Assembly: GCA_902803255.1 (NCBI GenBank) | Contig: CADCPG010000050.1 | Span: 1-15,858, forward strand | DNA: 15,858 nt | DNA from: an uncultured Ruminococcus sp. | GTDB lineage: Bacteria; Bacillota; Clostridia; Oscillospirales; CAG-272 | Direction of reading: 5' to 3' | In this document: piece after piece, positions 11,930-15,858 of the stretch | How the letters are laid out: every line of letters starts with the position of its first letter | Numbering within the stretch: position 1 is the first letter of the stretch | Position numbers and translations under genes: made by a program | The notes under the pieces: model-generated | What the model was told of the DNA's origin: nothing | The model's input: the letters and a program-made list of their open reading frames with translations, nothing else | The model's database searches: none

Positions 11930-13848
11930 AAAGGGCGGGAAAGCCCGTCTGCCGCCTGTTCGTCTCCGCCGCCGCGATCTTATGCGCGGCGGCGGCCCTG
12001 CTCTCGTCCTGTTCCGGAGGGGAAACGGCCGCGACGGATACCGCGGAGGCCTCTCAGACCGAGGCTTCGCCGTCCGGCATCGGGCTCGACGGATATGCCG
12101 TGATACGGCCGATGAAGGCCACCGGGCGCGAGACCGACGTCGCGGTGTCGGTGAGAAAGGCGCTCGAGGACGAGGGCCTGTCCGTGACGATCTCCGATGA
12201 CTGGGTGAAGGACGTGTCGTCGCTGCCGGCCGTGGCGAAGGAGATACTCGTAGGCAACACCAACCGGCCCGAGACGGCCGGGATATCGTCGGGCCTGAAG
12301 GCCGGATGCGCCGCGGTAAGGGCCTTCCCGTCGGGGCGGATCGCGATCTACGGCTCGGACGACGCCTCTCTCGACCGCGCGTGCGCCTTCTTTATCTCGA
12401 CTTTCGTCACCGGGAAAGGGAAGGACGCAGCGGTGACCGCGGGATTTGCGTGGGCGGAGGGGTCGCAGTTCCCCGTAAGCTCGCTGAAGATCGGAGGAAC
12501 CGACATGCCGTCGTTCTCGCTCGTGATCCCCGACCGCGCCACGCGTGACGAGCGCTGCGCAGCGGAGATCATAGAGTCGGCGGTGAAGGAGGCATCCGGC
12601 TTCATCATGAAGACATATTCCGAGAAGAACGCGCCGGACGGCGCAAAGATATATATAGGTAACTGTTCGGCCGCGCAGGCCGCGGGGGCCGCGGCTCCCG
12701 ACGGGGGATACCTCGTCAGGGCGGCGGGCGGCGGCATATACGTCTCGGGGAGCGGCGGCATGGCCGAGGCAGGGGCGAACGCCCTCCTGTCGGAGATCCT
12801 TCCCGCGGGCGCCGCCGGCGACGTCTCGTACGACTTCTCCGGCGATATCGCGGGGACGTACGCGCAGCCTGAACTGCCCGGCCTTGAAGGGCTCGGCGAC
12901 ATGCCCGTCGCGCTGACCGACCAGAAGAACGCCGTCGCGGCCGTGTATGACATCCTTCCGGCGCTGTCGGGCGGCCGGCCGGTGCTGAAATACACCTTCG
13001 ATCCGTCGTCGTGCGGGTTCTCGACCGACAGGACCTACGGGACGAGCATCGACGAATGCAGGCTCAGATACAGCCGTACGCTCGGCAAGTATGTGATCGG
13101 CTTTACCTCGTCGGCCGGGTTCATCGGCCTTGCGGAGTACCCGTCGGGGAAGAAGATCTGGGAGACGTCGCTCGCCGGATTCGGCCCGCACTGCATCGAA
13201 TACCTCCCGAACGGGACGGTGGCCGTCGCCCTGTCGGGTAACGGAGACGAGACAAGGGCCTCGGTGAGGCTCTACGCGGCGCCGTCAGGCGGAAAGTCCT
13301 CGGGATACGACTACGATATGCTCACCGGAGCGCACTCGGTGCTCTGGGACGACGTAAGACAGCTGCTTTGGGTCCTCGGATCCTCCGAACTGCGCGCCTA
13401 CAGGGTATCGGGAACCGTCCGCGACCCGAAGCTCACGCGCATCACGTCTGCCGGAGCCTCGGGCAAGTGGGGCGGCCACGACCTTTCCGCGATACACGGG
13501 GAGCCCGACCTGCTCCTGATCTCCGGCGCGGGGGCCTTCGTCTACAGCAAGACGTCCGGCACCGTGTCGGACGCCCTGCCGAAGAGCTGGGGAGTCTCGG
13601 TCTCGTCGACCAAATGCCTCTGCTCGGCCGTGTACGGTGTGCCGGCCGCGACGGGGGCGTCGCGCCTGTTGCTGCTGACGCAGGCGACGAAAGTGTTCAA
13701 GGACCACGACACCGACCGCTTCAGCTGGTTCATCATGCCCGACGGCGACCTTACGTCAGCCGCGATGAAAAGCGGCACGGTCATATTCGACGGCCCGGCA
13801 TTCTACAAGGCAAGGGCCTGGACGCCCGATTACTGCAGACTTGACTGA
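11926..13848 (+). CDS. Secreted lipoprotein with DUF6528-like beta-propeller C-terminal half
   Basis: A 640-residue lipoprotein of unknown function. The reading frame is open much further upstream, but the ATG at 11926 overlaps the hydrolase stop (ATGA) and begins a clear lipoprotein signal: basic 'MKRAGK', a hydrophobic Ala-rich core and lipobox LSSC with C29. A Ser/Thr/Glu-rich spacer follows. Residues about 55-175 ('EILVGNTNRPE' at 106-116, 'GRIAIYGSDDASLDRACAFF' at 137-156) and again about 190-305 ('KIYIGNCSAAQ' at 241-251) resemble the N-terminal alpha/beta domain found before GH67-type and similar glycosidases. Residues about 335-640 are repeated beta-strands with 'GPHCIEYLPNG' (420-430), 'GAHSVLWDD' (468-476) and 'GGHDLSAI' (516-523), resembling DUF6528. 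It is probably anchored outside the cell and may bind or process a glycan. The recognition of DUF6528 is from memory and not confirmed. Confidence 0.82.
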   Translation: MKRAGKPVCRLFVSAAAILCAAAALLSSCSGGETAATDTAEASQTEASPSGIGLDGYAVIRPMKATGRETDVAVSVRKALEDEGLSVTISDDWVKDVSSLPAVAKEILVGNTNRPETAGISSGLKAGCAAVRAFPSGRIAIYGSDDASLDRACAFFISTFVTGKGKDAAVTAGFAWAEGSQFPVSSLKIGGTDMPSFSLVIPDRATRDERCAAEIIESAVKEASGFIMKTYSEKNAPDGAKIYIGNCSAAQAAGAAAPDGGYLVRAAGGGIYVSGSGGMAEAGANALLSEILPAGAAGDVSYDFSGDIAGTYAQPELPGLEGLGDMPVALTDQKNAVAAVYDILPALSGGRPVLKYTFDPSSCGFSTDRTYGTSIDECRLRYSRTLGKYVIGFTSSAGFIGLAEYPSGKKIWETSLAGFGPHCIEYLPNGTVAVALSGNGDETRASVRLYAAPSGGKSSGYDYDMLTGAHSVLWDDVRQLLWVLGSSELRAYRVSGTVRDPKLTRITSAGASGKWGGHDLSAIHGEPDLLLISGAGAFVYSKTSGTVSDALPKSWGVSVSSTKCLCSAVYGVPAATGASRLLLLTQATKVFKDHDTDRFSWFIMPDGDLTSAAMKSGTVIFDGPAFYKARAWTPDYCRLD

Positions 13849-13864
13849 CGGCGGGACACCGCCG
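13849..13864 (+). other. Intercistronic hairpin directly after the lipoprotein stop
   Basis: CGGCGG (13849-13854), loop GACA, CCGCCG (13859-13864) form a perfect 6-bp GC stem that starts at the base after the TGA and ends 6 nt before the nrdG Shine-Dalgarno GGAG (13871-13874). No T-run follows. It could shield the upstream mRNA from 3' decay or tune nrdG translation. Confidence 0.5.
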
Positions 13865-13882
13865 GTCCACGGAGACTACATC

Positions 13883-14581
13883 ATGATCATTCACGGACTG
13901 AACAGGGTGACGCTGCTCGATTTTCCGGGCAGGGTCGCCTGCACCGTATTCACCGGGGGTTGCGACTTCCGCTGCCCCTTCTGCCACAACTCCCAGCTCG
14001 TGCTCGACCCGGGCAGCGCGCCCCGCATCCCCGCGGAGGACTTCTTCTCCTTCCTGGAAAAGCGCCGCGGCATACTCGACGGCGTGGCGGTGACGGGAGG
14101 CGAGCCGCTGCTCCAGCAGGGACTTGCCGATTTCCTGCGCCGCGTAAAGGAGATGGGATTCGCGGTCAAGCTCGACACCAACGGGAACCACCCCGTGAGG
14201 TTCGGGGAGCTGCTGTCGGAGGGACTCGTCGACTACGCCGCCGTCGATATAAAGAACTGCCCCGAAAGATACGCCGAGACGGTCGGCATCGACGGCTTCG
14301 ACGTCTCGGGTGTGCGCGAATCGGCGTCGATGCTCCTGTCGAAGAAATACGGGATACCCTACGAGTTCCGCACGACGGCCGTCCGCGAGTTCCACGACGC
14401 CGCGTCGTTCCGGGGGATCGCCGACTTCATCGCCGGTGCGGAGAGGTATTTCATACAGAATTTCGTCGATTCGGGCGCCGTGATAAGGAGCGGCCTGCAC
14501 GGCTTCTCTGCGGAGGAGCTGGCGGTATTCGCCGACGCGGCAAGAGACAGGATACCGTCGGTCGAAGTAAGGGGAGTGTAA
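13883..14581 (+). CDS. nrdG: Anaerobic ribonucleotide reductase activating protein (radical SAM)
   Basis: Radical S-adenosylmethionine enzyme that makes the glycyl radical on NrdD, needed for anaerobic dNTP synthesis. The 232-residue length is typical of the clostridial NrdG2 type. The [4Fe-4S] motif is CDFRCPFC with C27, C31 and C34; the SAM-binding GGEP is at 72-75; 'KLDTNGN' and 'DIKNCPERYAE' are family strings. The ATG at 13883 is chosen because GGAG lies 8 nt upstream and the conserved 'HGLNRVTLLDFPG' follows directly; an upstream start at 13841 would overlap the lipoprotein and lack a ribosome site. The gene lies 34 nt after the lipoprotein and has no visible promoter, so it appears to ride on the sugar-operon transcript. 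Activation of another glycyl-radical enzyme is possible, but nrdD next door supports this call. Confidence 0.9.
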   Translation: MIIHGLNRVTLLDFPGRVACTVFTGGCDFRCPFCHNSQLVLDPGSAPRIPAEDFFSFLEKRRGILDGVAVTGGEPLLQQGLADFLRRVKEMGFAVKLDTNGNHPVRFGELLSEGLVDYAAVDIKNCPERYAETVGIDGFDVSGVRESASMLLSKKYGIPYEFRTTAVREFHDAASFRGIADFIAGAERYFIQNFVDSGAVIRSGLHGFSAEELAVFADAARDRIPSVEVRGV

Positions 14582-14598
14582 CAGAACCCCCGGCTGAC

Positions 14599-14625
14599 AC
14601 ACGCGGGAAAACGGCGGCCGCGTGT
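14599..14625 (+). repeat. Inverted repeat after nrdG
   Basis: ACACGCGG (14599-14606) and CCGCGTGT (14618-14625) are perfect 8-bp arms with an 11-nt loop, starting 18 nt after the nrdG stop. Only TTT (14625-14627), then C follows, so on its own it would be a weak terminator. It may work together with the hairpin at 14642-14684. Confidence 0.6.
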
Positions 14626-14641
14626 TTCGACTGACGGATGC

Positions 14642-14688
14642 TCCGTTCGGCGGGGCCCGCGTTACGGGCCGGCGTCCGGACGGATTTT
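14642..14688 (+). terminator. Probable intrinsic terminator of the upstream (nrdG) transcript
   Basis: TCCGTTCGG (14642-14650) pairs with CCGGACGGA (14676-14684) with one G-U pair, and GGCCCG (14654-14659) pairs with CGGGCC (14665-14670) around a 5-nt loop. An asymmetric internal loop joins the two stems. TTTT (14685-14688) follows. The GC-rich stem with a short T-run fits Rho-independent termination. ACGGA (14634-14638) could pair instead with the left arm at 14642-14646. Confidence 0.65.
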
Positions 14689-14736
14689 GCCTCAGTTCCG
14701 CACATTTGGCGCAAAACCGTGTGCTCATAAGAAAAA

Positions 14737-14752
14737 ATACTAGATGTTGTGT
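14737..14752 (+). promoter_or_regulatory. NrdR box 1 upstream of nrdD
   Basis: ATACTAGATGTTGTGT fits the 16-bp NrdR operator pattern (acaCwAtATaTwGtgt). It is the distal of two boxes; its reverse complement matches box 2 at 13 of 16 positions. NrdR is an ATP/dATP-sensing repressor of ribonucleotide reductase genes. Confidence 0.78.
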
Positions 14753-14769
14753 GCGTTTTTTGCAATTTG

Positions 14770-14785
14770 CCACAATATCTAGTGT
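14770..14785 (+). promoter_or_regulatory. NrdR box 2 upstream of nrdD
   Basis: CCACAATATCTAGTGT is a close match to the NrdR box. It begins 33 bp after box 1, about three helical turns, the usual phasing for paired boxes, and ends 8 nt before the -35 hexamer. A repressor on this pair would sit against the promoter. Confidence 0.82.
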
Positions 14786-14793
14786 TTTTTCTA

Positions 14794-14822
14794 TTGACAC
14801 GGAAGCAAATCGGATGTATAAT
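14794..14822 (+). promoter_or_regulatory. Consensus sigma-A-type promoter of nrdD
   Basis: The -35 TTGACA (14794-14799) and the -10 TATAAT (14817-14822) are both perfect, separated by 17 nt. Transcription would start near 14829, giving a leader of about 60 nt. Such a strong promoter would need repression, consistent with the adjoining NrdR boxes. Confidence 0.9.
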
Positions 14823-14889
14823 ATTGCTTGACTGCCGGCTGCGGGAGCTTTTTTGCGCGCCGGGATATAGATCCGGAGGAATTCTGATA

Positions 14890-15858
14890 ATGTATCAGGT
14901 AGTAAAGAGAAACGGAAAGATCGCTGAATTCGATCTCTCCAAGATATCAACCGCCGTTACCAAGGCGTTCGAGGCTTGCGACAAGCCCTACACCGACGAT
15001 ATCATACAGCTCATATCGCTCAGAGTGACGTCGCACTTTTCCGACAAGATCACCGACGGCAGGATAGCCGTCGAGGACATCCAGGACAGCGTCGAGGCCG
15101 TTCTGGCCCAGACCGGGTACGAGGACGTCGCAAAGGCTTACATCCTCTACCGCCGCCAGCGCGAGAAACTGCGCAACATGAAATCGACCATGCTCGACTA
15201 CAAGGAGATCGTCGACTCCTACGTGAAGGTCACCGACTGGCGCGTCAAGGAGAACTCGACGGTCACCTATTCGGTCGGCGGACTCATCCTTTCGAACTCG
15301 GGCGCCATCACCGCCAACTACTGGCTGTCCGAGGTCTATGACGACGAGATCGCGCAGGCCCACAAGAACGCGGACCTGCATCTGCACGACCTGTCGATGC
15401 TCACCGGCTACTGCGCCGGATGGTCGCTCCGTCAGCTGATCGAGGAGGGCCTCGGCGGTATCCCGGGCAAGATCACCTCCGCCCCCGCGAAGCACCTCGC
15501 GACCCTCTGCAACCAGATGGTCAACTTCCTCGGCATCATGCAGAACGAATGGGCCGGAGCCCAGGCGTTCTCTTCGTTCGACACCTACCTCGCGCCCTTC
15601 GTGAAAGCCGACAACCTGTCTTACGACGCCACCAAGAAGTGCATCGAGTCGTTCATCTACGGCGTCAACACGCCCTCCAGATGGGGCACGCAGGCTCCTT
15701 TCTCGAACATCACACTCGACTGGACCGTCCCGGCCGACCTCGCCGACAGACCGGCGATCATCGGCGGAAAAGAGATGGACTTCACCTACGGCGACTGCAA
15801 GGCCGAGATGGACATGGTCAACAAGGCCTTCATCGAGATCATGATCGAGGGCGACGCC
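14890..15858 (+). CDS. nrdD: Anaerobic ribonucleoside-triphosphate reductase, large subunit (3' end outside window)
   Basis: The first 323 residues of the class III reductase that converts NTPs to dNTPs without oxygen using a glycyl radical. An N-terminal ATP-cone (about 3-93, 'QVVKRNGKIAEFDLSKI') provides allosteric control by ATP and dATP. The catalytic barrel begins near 120 with 'ENSTVTYSVGGLILSNSGAI', followed by 'NADLHLHDLSMLTGYCAGWSL' (160-180), which holds a conserved cysteine (C175), and 'NTPSRWGTQAPFSNITLDW' (260-278). The C-terminal glycyl-radical loop and zinc cysteines lie outside the window. GGAGGA (14875-14880) is 9 nt before the ATG at 14890. The gene has its own promoter and NrdR boxes and follows nrdG by 308 nt, the reverse of the common nrdD-nrdG order. 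Confidence 0.96.
   Translation, partial: MYQVVKRNGKIAEFDLSKISTAVTKAFEACDKPYTDDIIQLISLRVTSHFSDKITDGRIAVEDIQDSVEAVLAQTGYEDVAKAYILYRRQREKLRNMKSTMLDYKEIVDSYVKVTDWRVKENSTVTYSVGGLILSNSGAITANYWLSEVYDDEIAQAHKNADLHLHDLSMLTGYCAGWSLRQLIEEGLGGIPGKITSAPAKHLATLCNQMVNFLGIMQNEWAGAQAFSSFDTYLAPFVKADNLSYDATKKCIESFIYGVNTPSRWGTQAPFSNITLDWTVPADLADRPAIIGGKEMDFTYGDCKAEMDMVNKAFIEIMIEGDA

Noticed and set aside
13841..13882. Longer nrdG start at 13841
   Set aside because: It overlaps the lipoprotein stop, adds a non-conserved leader and lacks a ribosome site; the ATG at 13883 has GGAG at 8 nt.
14831..14856. Terminator-like 'GCGGGAGC' plus T6 in the nrdD leader
   Set aside because: The possible stem is only about three base pairs, too weak for termination. 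The T-run is probably plain leader sequence.

Overview
The window looks like a chromosomal piece of a GC-rich, anaerobic, Gram-positive-type bacterium, probably an uncultured Clostridia lineage. This is inferred from gene content: class III ribonucleotide reductase with a NrdR-type operator, a SpoIIIE/FtsK translocase, a yybP-ykoY riboswitch, strong AGGAGG ribosome sites and a Sec/SPII lipoprotein. No rRNA, tRNA, CRISPR array, IS element or phage gene was seen. Nearly all of the sequence is accounted for by nine complete genes and two genes cut by the window edges.

Left block (1-8542, minus strand, read right to left): a P2-type cation ATPase, then an FtsK/SpoIIIE DNA translocase, murC, hslO (Hsp33) and the start of an ABC ATPase that leaves the window. 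Gaps are small (36, 101 and 25 nt, plus one ATGA overlap), so co-transcription is likely. The block starts at a near-consensus promoter (8769-8797) followed at once by a manganese-sensing yybP-ykoY riboswitch (8655-8761). The ATPase is therefore most likely a Mn2+ (or Mn2+/Ca2+) exporter induced by excess Mn2+. The downstream part of the leader can form a hairpin that contains the ATPase Shine-Dalgarno sequence and ends in six T.

Middle block (9000-13848, plus strand, divergent): a Gfo/Idh/MocA oxidoreductase, a xylose-isomerase-like TIM-barrel sugar isomerase/epimerase, a cytosolic alpha/beta-hydrolase (acetyl-esterase-like) and a 640-residue lipoprotein with a beta-propeller-like C-terminal half. 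They are tightly packed and look like an operon for an acylated or unusual sugar or cyclitol. The substrate cannot be read from the sequence.

Right block (13883-15858): nrdG, the radical-SAM activase of anaerobic ribonucleotide reductase, lies 34 nt behind the lipoprotein and reads like the last gene of the sugar operon. A strong terminator-like hairpin follows. nrdD then has its own consensus promoter (TTGACA, 17 nt, TATAAT) preceded by two NrdR-box-like 16-mers. The reductase and its activase thus appear to be on different transcripts. nrdD runs off the right edge.

The clearest regulatory discoveries are the Mn2+ riboswitch with its SD-containing hairpin and the NrdR operator. The least understood protein is the lipoprotein.
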